Below are positions 49,242 through 58,290 of a DNA stretch of 64,000 nucleotides, one piece after another. Numbering within the stretch: position 1 is the stretch's first letter; every line of letters begins with the position of its first letter. The notes beneath the pieces are model-generated. The model worked only from the letters and a program-made list of their open reading frames with translations. It was not told the DNA's origin and searched no databases. The stretch covers positions 278,013 to 342,012 of the forward strand of contig JABCRI010000989.1 of the NCBI GenBank assembly GCA_015143295.1. Reading direction: 5' to 3'. The position numbers and the translations under genes are program-made. Origin of the DNA: Tetracentron sinense. Taxonomy: Eukaryota > Streptophyta > Magnoliopsida > Trochodendrales > Trochodendraceae.

Positions 49242-50330
49242 CTAATCTTCTACTTCCTCGTCCTCGTCCTCTTTCCAGCAACATTTCAGAATAGACCTGG
49301 GAGACCCACAGCATCCATCCCTAACAAAGCTCTGGTATAAAATGGACCCACCCTTTCCAAGTCCATCATAGCTCTTCTCTCCAAGACTGTATCCCTTTAC
49401 ATCCATAGGAAAACCACATTCAATTTCCTTATCATCAACATCAGCATGCATTGCTACAGAGAACTCAGCCGGTTGGAAACAAGCCAATACCCTCTCAACC
49501 AGTTGAGTCAGATGCAAGTCATTCGCCGCCTTGAGATCATAACCCACCACTTCAAAGCTTGCATAACTGAAACCATCTTCGGGTGTAACATGAATTGTGG
49601 AAATTGCAGCTCCTTCAATAGAATTCATGGAGTAACCACAGGGATCAAACTCAAAATCACATATTTCAGAATCTGGAAGGATCTTCCTTATACAGGAAAT
49701 GTCGGTCATTGCAGCTGCAGAACTTGTTTTTGTCTTGTAGAAGACAGACGCCAACTTCTTGTCCAGACCAGTCATGCACATCTCTAGAGTGTAAATTGGA
49801 ACAGGGTCATTCACTGATTCTGCGGAAGCAGAGTACACATGCCATCTCTGTGGTCTATCAAAACCACCCATTACATATGCCTTGCTGCCTGAACCAAGCT
49901 TGGCGAAATAACAGTCTAGGACAGCAACTTCTTCTGAAAAACTACGGTGTGGAAACAGCTGAGCTCCTGGGAATGTAAAGCTCCCACGAGTGTACCTCAC
50001 AGCTCTTACAGCAAGGGAAAGGGAGTTGGCCAACTTAAGGATGGGAGGGATTGAGAGAAGCAATTTTGTCGTCCCACAGGTTTTAATGATAATCTTGTAA
50101 GGGTACACAAAGAGACTAGATTCCGAGAGTACGTAAGAATCAAGACAGTCATTTGACAATGAAGCAACTATAGTGCATTCAGCAGGTTTTAGGATCTCAT
50201 CCAATTGAGTTTTGGATAGAGACCGAAGGCCTTTTCCTTCGGGATCAGCAAAGATACCTGGCTCAAAAAATGATAACTCCAGCCTCTTCTCGTAGCCTTC
50301 AAATCCAATTGCAGAGACTGGTAAGGCCAT
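49242..50330 (-). CDS. SAMDC: S-adenosylmethionine decarboxylase proenzyme, complete
   Basis: Makes decarboxylated SAM, the aminopropyl donor for spermidine and spermine. The 362-aa coding region is intronless, as in plant SAMDC genes. The proenzyme cleaves itself at Glu70-Ser71 in VLSESSLF; Ser71 becomes the pyruvoyl cofactor. Other family active-site residues are present: Cys85 (KTCGTTK), Ser234 (CGYSMNS) and His247 (STIHVTPE). The segment [15 protein letters not shown] is the PEST-like stretch linked to rapid turnover. The C-terminus is Asp/Glu-rich. The Met is the family start ([18 protein letters not shown]). The leader upstream has introns and two conserved uORFs that repress translation when polyamines are high. 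All exonic sequence looks intact. Confidence 0.97.
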   Translation of the reverse strand: MALPVSAIGFEGYEKRLELSFFEPGIFADPEGKGLRSLSKTQLDEILKPAECTIVASLSNDCLDSYVLSESSLFVYPYKIIIKTCGTTKLLLSIPPILKLANSLSLAVRAVRYTRGSFTFPGAQLFPHRSFSEEVAVLDCYFAKLGSGSKAYVMGGFDRPQRWHVYSASAESVNDPVPIYTLEMCMTGLDKKLASVFYKTKTSSAAAMTDISCIRKILPDSEICDFEFDPCGYSMNSIEGAAISTIHVTPEDGFSYASFEVVGYDLKAANDLHLTQLVERVLACFQPAEFSVAMHADVDDKEIECGFPMDVKGYSLGEKSYDGLGKGGSILYQSFVRDGCCGSPRSILKCCWKEDEDEEVED

Positions 50331-50464
50331 CTCTGCTCAGAGGTATAAATAAGGTCACAAAGAGATAACAAGAGAGTGGGTACTGGGGGAAAAAAGGGAA
50401 AGAAAATGTAAGCAAAAACAGCTTATGAACCACTACAAGTGGTTATGTCACAACTTGGAGAGTA

Positions 50465-50806
50465 TCAGGATGGCTTCCTAGCACACTGCACACATAACAC
50501 GCAAGATAACAGCCAAAGTTAGTATCAGGTGGATCTCCCATTATTAATATACAATACCGGATAGTTCTCATGAATAATTCTATCAACAAAATTGGTGGCC
50601 ATTTGATATCAGGACCCAAATAATGTGAGTACAACTAGAGCATCCAATAGGGAAAAATCAGACTGGAAATTTACGTTGGAGTAAGCAGCAGATCTGAATT
50701 TCTTGATTCCACCGTGAGGTCGAATGTCTTCGATGCTGTAGCCTAGAGGAGCTTCGTAGAATAAGGATTTACTGCTAGACTTCTTTTTGCCACCTTTTGA
50801 CTCCAT
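50465..50806 (-). CDS. SAMDC small conserved upstream ORF, spliced
   Basis: 50-residue peptide from two leader exons, 50675-50806 (44 codons, MESKGGKKKSSSKSLFYEAP... to AAYSN) and 50465-50485 (CARKPS and stop), joined by a GT-AG intron of 189 bp. The sequence and length match the plant SAMDC small uORF, known to stall ribosomes in a polyamine-dependent way. Its ATG overlaps the stop of the tiny uORF by one base. It lies 134 bp upstream of the main start in the spliced leader. Confidence 0.95.
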
Positions 50807-50814
50807 TAGATCAT
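50806..50814 (-). CDS. SAMDC tiny upstream ORF (Met-Ile-stop)
   Basis: ATG ATC TAA, whose last base is the first base of the small uORF ATG (TAATG arrangement). This one-base overlap is the known plant SAMDC design, in which the tiny ORF sets how often the small ORF is translated. Confidence 0.88.
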   Translation of the reverse strand: MI

Positions 50815-51716
50815 TCAATCTTTCCTGATCAAGGCATCAAAACAGAAATCAGAACCAATCACCCAAGAATAACTTAACCATTCCAGGACAATGAATTAAC
50901 AGAAGAAAATAGGAAAGATAATTCAATCTGAACACCAAAACTCACAATAGAGTGAGCTACACAGCATGAATCCCACAAAACAAATACTTCACTGACAAAT
51001 GATGGGAATAATTTACTATACCAAAGTGTAGGAAACCCATGGAACTTTGAAGTTAACCAAATAATATAAGATATGCAGACTTAATAAACAATTCTACAAG
51101 AATAATGATAGTTGTCCATACAATTCCAGGTCCAAAGAAGATTAAAAATAAAAAAAAACAGTAACCCAAGTCTTAGAATGGTTTTCATGCCACACCAAAA
51201 CATCTCCTCCATGGATAATATCTTCTTATCACAAAACAAAGATAACAGTTTTAAATCTTCAACAGAGAAATAGCAACTTCCAAATCTTTCTTGCAGGACA
51301 TGGGGAAAAAATCATATATCAGAAACTTAAAAAGCTCAAGAAATTAAACATCTCTTCTCAAAAATAACAAGAGACCCCCGGGACCGAAGTCAAACCAGTC
51401 CATTCAAGCTAAAATCGTGAAAAATATTTCTAAACATCTTAATCTTTACATGACCCAAGAAATTAATAATATCCACAGACCCATATCCTAGTTTTACATA
51501 CATAATAGTTTAGTTTCAACCTATCACGAAATCGACAAAACATTTAAATTTGATTTCAAACACAAAAGAAAAGAAAAATGGAATCCAAAATATTCAAACA
51601 GTAAACCCACTGTCAAATTAAAACAGATAAATCCCCAAACAATTAATGAAATTAAGCAATAGTACAACAATTAAAATTTTTATGCACGGAAAACAGCATA
51701 CATGTGTGTGTGTGTG

Positions 51717-52026
51717 TATATATCAAGGATTCCAATCAAAATCAGGCTGGAGCAGGCAGCTCCAACTTGGGGAGCTCCAGAGTGGGCAGCCCCGGCTTGG
51801 GGAGCTAAACAACCCCCCCCCCCCCCCCCCTTCAGGAAGAGAGCGCTTTCACTAATTGAGCTGTCCTTGACCCCTCATAACAAGAGGGCCCCGGGCCAGC
51901 ATTCCTGCAAGGAATGAAGTCTGGCCCGCCCAAATAAAAAGCTGACCCCTTGCTTTGCTCCTCATCCTCTACAAACCGAAGCAACAAGCCTCCTTATATA
52001 TCAAGGATTCCAATCAAAATCAGGCT
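51717..52026. repeat. 32-bp direct repeat flanking a GC-rich insert in the SAMDC leader intron
   Basis: An identical 32-bp sequence starting TATATATCAAGGATTCC occurs at 51717-51748 and 51995-52026. Between them are 246 bp of GC-rich DNA with an 18-C run (51813-51830) and a GGGCCCCGGGCC palindrome. On the minus strand, CAGCTCAATTAGTGAAAGCG is faintly like a tRNA/SINE A box. Identity uncertain. Confidence 0.75.
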
Positions 52027-52352
52027 CTCAAATCGAAACGGGAAACTCCTAGTTCAAATCGCAAGCCAATAAAGATCAAAGGGAGGAAACTTGAAGTAGA
52101 AAGCATGGAAAGAAAAAATAAGGATTTATTCACCAAAACTAGCACACCTACAAGTGAGAAATGAAAGATATTTCATATCTTAAAATTAGTAAAAATATAG
52201 CAAGAGGACACAAACCCTAATCCAACAATCAGATATGTGAAGACAATATACAACAACAAAAATCAAATAAAGAATCAATGAAAACATCAACTGAATATCG
52301 TATAAACAAATACATCTAATCAATAAACAAACAAAAAGATAATCATACTTAC

Positions 52353-52590
52353 AGGAATAATACTCGCAATGGAAACAAACAATCGGCTCAGAACACTCTT
52401 CGCGTAAACCCTAGAAATTGAGGAAAACATAAATCAGAAACCATTAAGAAACGATCAAAATCAACATGAATCGAACAATCAAACAAACAAACAAAAAACT
52501 TACAAATACGAAACCCTTAATGAAGAGAAAAGGAATCAAAATCCTTGCTTGGGGACTCAAGAAAAATAGTTCTTTTTATCTATTTGTTTT
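52353..52590 (-). other. SAMDC 5' leader exons 1 and 2
   Basis: Deduced from splice signals: exon L1 about 52590-52504 (donor GTAAGT after ...CGTATTT) and exon L2 52410-52353 (acceptor CTAG, donor GTAAGTATG). These join leader exon L3 (50824-50675, which carries the uORFs) and L4 (50485-50331) ahead of the coding sequence. Leader introns are typical for this gene in plants. No transcript evidence was available. Confidence 0.6.
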
Positions 52591-52619
52591 TAATGGAGAC
52601 AAACACTAGAGAAGAGGTG

Positions 52620-52627
52620 TTTATATA
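52620..52627 (-). promoter_or_regulatory. Probable SAMDC TATA box
   Basis: Minus strand CCTATATAAACACC, about 30 bp upstream of the inferred leader start. A hAT element begins 112 bp farther upstream (52739). Confidence 0.65.
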
Positions 52628-52738
52628 GGACGCAGATCGCCTAATAAAAACGCCACTAATAGTTGATGTAACTACGGTCATACCATTGTTCTTTAGCCGA
52701 ATTTATTCCCGAATAAATTCCTCCTAATTGTTGATAGT

Positions 52739-53538
52739 CTAGGAAGCACGATACGGGATATGAGTACGATACATATGAGTACCGCGATACGGCATAACCT
52801 TAAAAAAAAAAAAAGATACGGGTATGGTCGGGATACGTTTATAAGAAAAGATTTTAAATATTAACAATATTCCATTTTGTATTATAATTACAAAATAACA
52901 ATTGGTTCAATTCTGTTAATGTATAACTACTGGGTGACACGTTCGATACACATGAGAGCGAGGAGAAAGAGTTAACCACAGTTAATAGGAGTTAAAAGAG
53001 ACATGTTGCAGTTGAACTCTCCCCAAGTTCAATCACGATTAGCTCTGATTCTATTCTTTAAATAGATAGATTAGGGTAGTTTGTGATTAAAGTAAAACAT
53101 TAAATTAAAGTTTTGTTTTATATAAAGGTAGTTTAGGAATTTTGGAAAATTCAGGCTACACTTGCTTCTCCTATTATAATAGTAAAGAAAAAGACCATGT
53201 CCATACAAAAGCAAAAGAAACGGGGTTATCTCATCATTCACTAAGCAAGAAAGAAAGTCATCATATCATCCACTAAACAAAATATAAAGAAGACCATGTG
53301 TATGCAAAAACAAAAGAAATAGGGTCAGACCCCTAGGTCTCCAAAAAAATTTCATGTCCATATCCCGATCGTATTCAAGCCATATCGGAGCCGTATCCTT
53401 GTTATATTCGAAAAAAAAATTTGTTTTTAATTAACTGGATACGTCTAAGCCATATCTCATACGTATCCAATCGTATTGGAGACGTATCCATATCCGATAC
53501 AGGTACAAGAACCTATTTAAAGTATCCGTGCTTTCTAG
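52739..53538. mobile_element. hAT non-autonomous element upstream of SAMDC
   Basis: 800 bp. Ends CTAGGAAGCACGATAC / CTAGAAAGCACGGATAC are flanked by a perfect 8-bp duplication TTGATAGT (52731-52738 and 53539-53546). Subterminal regions repeat GATACG/CGTATCC words, as in the elements at 729-1735 and 20154-20292. No transposase recognised. Confidence 0.9.
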
Positions 53539-53855
53539 TTGATAGTTTTAAAGAATTATTCCTTGTATTTCCAAATTTGGATTTTGCTAGCCCCAGTCGC
53601 AAGTCTTCCACAAATGCAACTTGGTGGTTACAAATGTCACAAAGTTTCTACTTTTTATTTATTTAATGGGTTAAAATAGCAAACATGTCCACGTGATATG
53701 CCATACTTTGCTTGTATGGAAACTTTTGGAATGAACAATTTAGATTTTCAACCCAAAAAAAACTAATTATTCCTTTTATATATGTGACTAAAGTGCCCTC
53801 CATCTTCTAAGGAAAGTACCTATGTACAGTTTAAGCTTGATACGCACAACAATAC
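53539..53855. other. Short intergenic DNA between hAT element and gypsy LTR
   Basis: AT-rich; no gene or repeat recognised. Confidence 0.4.
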
Positions 53856-54690
53856 TGTGAGGGGAATTTACCGAAAGGACACGCGTCGGCAGCAGCTTCT
53901 CTCAAGTTCTGGTTTGCTAGTAGAAGGTTGGAGTGGAGGGTGTGATACCCTGACCTGTACTCCGATGATTAAGTCAGTAGATGTAGGAGATGATGAATAG
54001 TAAGAATATAACAAAGAGTTTGAAGATCTTAGCCTTTTTTTACTAGCCCCCCCTTTCTTCACTATTCTTCAAAGGTTTATATAGGCCCTCTTTGCCATGG
54101 CCATAGGCATCCATTGATGTCCATGCATACCTCGAATCCCTGATGTGTACTTCAGTAATCATTTTAGATAGATTTCCCGGTCATTCGTACTGCACGCGTA
54201 TCTGCACACAAAAGAGAGTAGACAAAGAGTAGGAACTCGTCCTAGGTGACTGGCATTAATTGCAGCATTAAATGCCATTTAATGCCAAGACAAAGTTACC
54301 CACCTACCATCGCAGAGGTAGGATCAGTCCCAGGCGACTGGGCGGCACTGCCAGATCTTATAACGCGTGAGGATACGCGATCGTGGACAAAAGGCGACGA
54401 GTCCGTCGTCAGAGTGAAGACGTGAATCGTCGTCCACGAGATCACGGGTCCGTCGTCAGAGCGAGGACGTGATCGTCGTCCACGAGACCACGGGTCCGTC
54501 GTCAGAACGAGGACGGAATCGTCGTTCACGAGACCACGGGTCCGTCGTCAGAGTGAGGACGTGAATCGTCGTCCACGAGACCACGGGTCCGTCGTCAGAG
54601 TGAGGACGGAAATGAACTCAAATGATAACTCCACACTGAGGACGAGCTCGTCGTCACCACACTTAGGTTTTACGAAATTTACCCATTACA
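53856..54690 (-). repeat. Gypsy 3' LTR
   Basis: 835 bp, starting TGTAATGGG and ending CCCCTCACA on the minus strand. The base run next to it is AATAC (53851-53855), the expected 5-bp target copy. The partner LTR lies beyond the right edge or is lost. Shares its terminus with the solo LTR at 21298-21955. Confidence 0.75.
54401..54610. repeat. Minisatellite inside the gypsy LTR
   Basis: Unit of 46-47 bp beginning GTCCGTCGTCAGAG, present in 4.5 copies starting at 54401, 54448, 54494, 54540 and 54587. It is rich in CGTCGTC and CG dinucleotides. Confidence 0.93.
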
Positions 54691-55023
54691 AATTGCCCCT
54701 TTATGATACTTTGAACGTGGTTCGGAGTGTCATAAATATAGCGAAACATTGGAGGAGAAGATACGGCTCACCTCAGAATGATGATAGGTCACATACTCTG
54801 TACGCGAAGATGTAGCGTCGTGCCAGCTGTATTGCGCGTGCCGAAACGTCATTCATCATAAATGCCTAGCAGGCTGTCATCATTATCTTCCGGACGCTTC
54901 GTGTTTCCCGACGGTTACTTAATTTGGTCAAAAGACCATCCTGTCCTTCGGGCTGTCTATATGCGTGGACACGCGTACGATACAGATTGAGGTCATTATC
55001 GTCCTCAGAATCATGGCCTGGCC

Positions 55024-55030
55024 TATAAGT
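55024..55030 (+). promoter_or_regulatory. Possible TATA box for the antisense accessory ORF
   Basis: TATAAGT in a GGCCTATAAGTACC context, 213 bp upstream of the ORF start on the plus strand and outside the LTR. It suggests the ORF has its own promoter. Inference from position only. Confidence 0.4.
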
Positions 55031-55242
55031 ACCGAAGACCTGGTACTTCTTCTTCACTTGAATTTTTGCATCCCGTTACTCTGCCGGAATTTCTCCTTAC
55101 CGACGATTTGCTGTTCTGGTTTTCTTCCTTCTCCGGTCGTGCCTCCCCTTGCTTCCTAAATCCAGTTTCGGTAAGAACTTCTTCTTTCTTTTTTATTCTG
55201 TAGTTGTCTTCCCTATATTTCTTTTTCTCTTTGCTTGTAATC

Positions 55243-56781
55243 ATGTCTGCCGAAATAGTTAGGATAGACAGTGCCGATGAGGCTAGTTGCTCAGGCAGTG
55301 CCCCTCACGGTGTTATCACCGGCGCTTCCACATCCAAAACCAGACCAGTGGTTAAGTACGCACTTGACCACTACAGAACTCTTTTCCAAATACCTTCTCA
55401 CGTCCACCTCCATTTCGGAGAAGAAGACGTTCTTCCCGACCATCGTTCTTCTTGCACAATCGTCTACCTCGCTCAGTTCGAGGCTGGACTTCGATTTCCC
55501 CTCTCTCCCGTCACGGATTCCGTCCTGTCCGCCCTTCAAATTGCCCCGGGGCAGATGCACCCGAAGTTCTACAAGTACATGTCTCTGATGGACAAGTTCA
55601 ACAGAGACGGGTATAACGTGGAAGCCAGGCACGTTTTCCACTTCCGCTTCGCCGTGAAGTGTCCCGGGGTTGTGAAGGAGGGAGAGAAGACGTTCTTCAC
55701 TTGGAGACAAAAACTCAAAGTTCCCGACATCGTCGCACACCTCCCCGACGTGGAACGGGGTTGGAAGGAGATGCCCTTCGTGGTCTTAGGTGCTTGGAGG
55801 GCAGAGACTGCCCGTCCTGTTCCCCACGAATTTACCTCAGGTCTGCTATTATTTATTCTTTTTCCGTTGCCGATTTTTTTTTTGATAACATGTTCTTGCC
55901 ACATGGCTAATGATATTTTCCTTTTTCTGCAGAGGCTTCAAAGGTACATTTCCCTGATTTGTCCGCGGAAGAAGAGTACGAGCTCCGGAGAGTTCGCGAC
56001 GATAAAGGGGACGCCTACGTTACCTGGAGACCGTCCTCGACTCGAGAGAAAGAGCCCGCTGCAACAGTAGGGACTAAATCCAAAAAATCTCGTCGACAAG
56101 CTCGTCCGTCGGAAAGAGACCGCTCGAACAGGCAGCTGCTCTTGGAGAAGAAGAAGAAATGGCAGACCAACCTTCTCCGCGATCCTCACAGGCTCCGGCC
56201 TTGACTCGTCCTCCTCGCCCTTCCCGTTTATCTTCAGCGGAGAAGAGGGCGGAGAAAAGGGAGAGAGCTGAAGCTCTCAAGGCTATATCGGCGAAGAAGG
56301 CTCGGCGAGAAGCTGAGCATGACCGGCGGGTCCGAGAGCGCGCATCTGCCGAGGCGCCACCTACTCAAGTAGCAACGGTTGGCGAGGGGAGTGGTGTCCC
56401 CGTGGAGGAGTCTCCAATCGTCAGTAGCGGCTCTCCCACGGAGGTTGTGCTCGCTCCGTCTTCCGTGGCAGAGACTGTTGCCCCGGAGATCGTCCCGGCC
56501 TCTGCTCCTTCCCCAGCCGCAAATGTGGCTTCGTCTTCTGCCCCTCCTCGAGAGAGGATTGCCAGGGGGGGGCCCGCCGAATTCTGGAATCCCGTCTTCC
56601 CTAGAGGGTACACCCGTCCTACCGTTGCTCATTCTGCGATGGAGCACGACTCTATCGCCACATCCATGATGTTGGCGATGAGACTCCCGGCGGATATGGC
56701 CGCAACAAGGGACCTGCACTGGATGGGGATGTTCAGTGCTGCGAGCCGAGCTGTTGCCACGGTACGTTCTCTTCTCTGCGC

Positions 56782-56834
<53 letters not shown>

Positions 56835-57624
56835 TCTTTCTCTTCTTTTGTAGCTGGGCAACATGCTTGCCGGGATGTACGAGGTTACCGCCGAGAACAG
56901 GCGTACCTCCAACGGACTGAGGGACAAGGTCCTTGACCTGGAGAAGAGGGGAGCCGAGGACATGAAACGGCTGAATCACTAGCTGATGTCTGTCAAAGCG
57001 GATCTTCGGACCGCCAAAGGCACAATTGCCTCGGCTGTGAAACAGCGGGACAAAGCTCGGGACGAGGCCCGTAAGGCGATGGAAGGAGAGAAGGCGGCCG
57101 TGGAACAGGCCGAGAGATCCGTCCTCAGGATTAGTGAGATGGATGAGGTCGTGAATTCTCTTCGTCAGCAGCTGGAGAAGTTAGAAGCTGAAAAAGCAGC
57201 ATTGGCCGAACAACTCGAGGCCGTCATGGCTGCGAGGGACAAGGAGGTTGAAGCCGCCAAGGAGGCTTTAACGGAGTCTCTCCGAGCTCACTTCCAGACG
57301 GAGATGGAGCGACTGATAACTGAAGACCGGGTCGAGACGGAGAGAGAGCTTATGAATGAACTCCGAGAGTCCGGACGACTGGTAGAGTCTCCCCAACAGT
57401 CGAAGGACGAGGCCACTCGTTCCGAGGCTGTGGGCATGGAGATCTCGCCTGGCGAAGAACCCGAAGTACAAGGAAGGGGGCAACTCTCGTCTTCTCTTGG
57501 ACCATCTCCCGTCCTGCCCGAGGCTCCTGCGGAAATCGCCTCTGCCAACCCTGCTGCTGCTGCTGACGACGTCTCGACCGTTCCCGATGACGCTGTCGTG
57601 ATCGTCGACGTTGCCGAAGACTGA
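55243..57624 (+). CDS. Antisense accessory ORF of the Tat element (putative gypsy-type transposon protein with coiled coil), spliced and damaged
   Basis: Plus-strand gene in three inferred exons: 55243-55840, 55933-56761 and 56854-57624, with GT-AG introns (intron 2 contains a 44-T run). Exon 1 encodes a globular domain (HVHLHFGEEDV, GLRFPLSPVTDSVLSALQI, then WRQKLKVPDI) resembling the plant 'putative gypsy type transposon' domain (PF04195, by memory). Exon 2 has a basic region (KKSRRQARPSERDR) and an Ala/Pro/Ser-rich stretch. Exon 3 is a long Glu/Lys/Ala coiled coil with an acidic tail ending VVIVDVAED. A frameshift lies within exon 2 (near 56130-56190) and an in-frame TAG at 56980-56982. 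The function of these proteins is unknown. It may be transcribed opposite to gag-pol. Confidence 0.65.
56783..56826. repeat. 44-base T homopolymer
   Basis: Lies in inferred intron 2 of the accessory ORF, between donor GTACGT and acceptor TTTTGTAG. Its length may be mis-assembled. Confidence 0.9.
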
Positions 57625-58290
57625 TCCTTCCTCCTTTCCATCTCTTACTTCTCAATTTTGTATCGGCTGTACTCCCGTTCATCTTATGTTAATAGAAAAT
57701 TTCTTTTTGTGATCACCGTGTTGCAATCGATTGGTCCAGAATAATTGCCTCGTTCAAATAAGATATGGCACAAAATTAACTCGTGATTGAGTATAAATCT
57801 CACAATAAAAATAAAGATAAATCACTAACTCGTGATTGAGTATAAATCTCACAATAAAAATAAATCACATCACTTTTAACAACGGGTCGTTAAAGAAGCG
57901 GTTTGACACTACGGACGTAATTTGGCAACAAGTCCATTTCGTAAGACGAACTTATGGTGACTCGTGGTGGGACACCATGCTCAGAGGACATTCCATTAGT
58001 ATAAGCCACCGGTATGCTCAGATGGCAATTCCTTTTATGAGCCACCTGTGTCCCGTGGTGAGTACCCTGTTCGTACGAAATGTGCTCGCCGTGATAACTC
58101 GTGGTGGGACACCATGTTCAGAGGACATTCCATTAGTATAAGCCGCTGTGATGCTCAGATGGCAATTCCTTTGTGTGAGCCGCCCGTGTCCCGTGGTGAG
58201 TGAAATGTACCCGTCGTGGTAATTTGTCCAGAATGTTTTACAACGTATTGTTATTTGAAAAATTAACTCGTGGTAATTCATAACATAACT
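57625..58290. repeat. Repeated spacer between accessory ORF and integrase
   Basis: A 39-bp sequence (TAACTCGTGATTGAG...) occurs at 57777-57815 and 57826-57864. A larger unit of period 137 (CTCGTGGTGGGACACCATG...) occurs at 57961-58097 and 58098-58205 with a shortened second copy. GTGTCCCGTGGTGAGT recurs inside. Non-coding. Confidence 0.85.

Noticed and set aside
55291-55740. 149-residue minus-strand ORF
   Set aside because: Antisense shadow of accessory ORF exon 1.
56234-56719. 161-residue minus-strand ORF opposite the accessory gene
   Set aside because: High-GC shadow of the Ala/Pro/Ser-rich exon on the plus strand.
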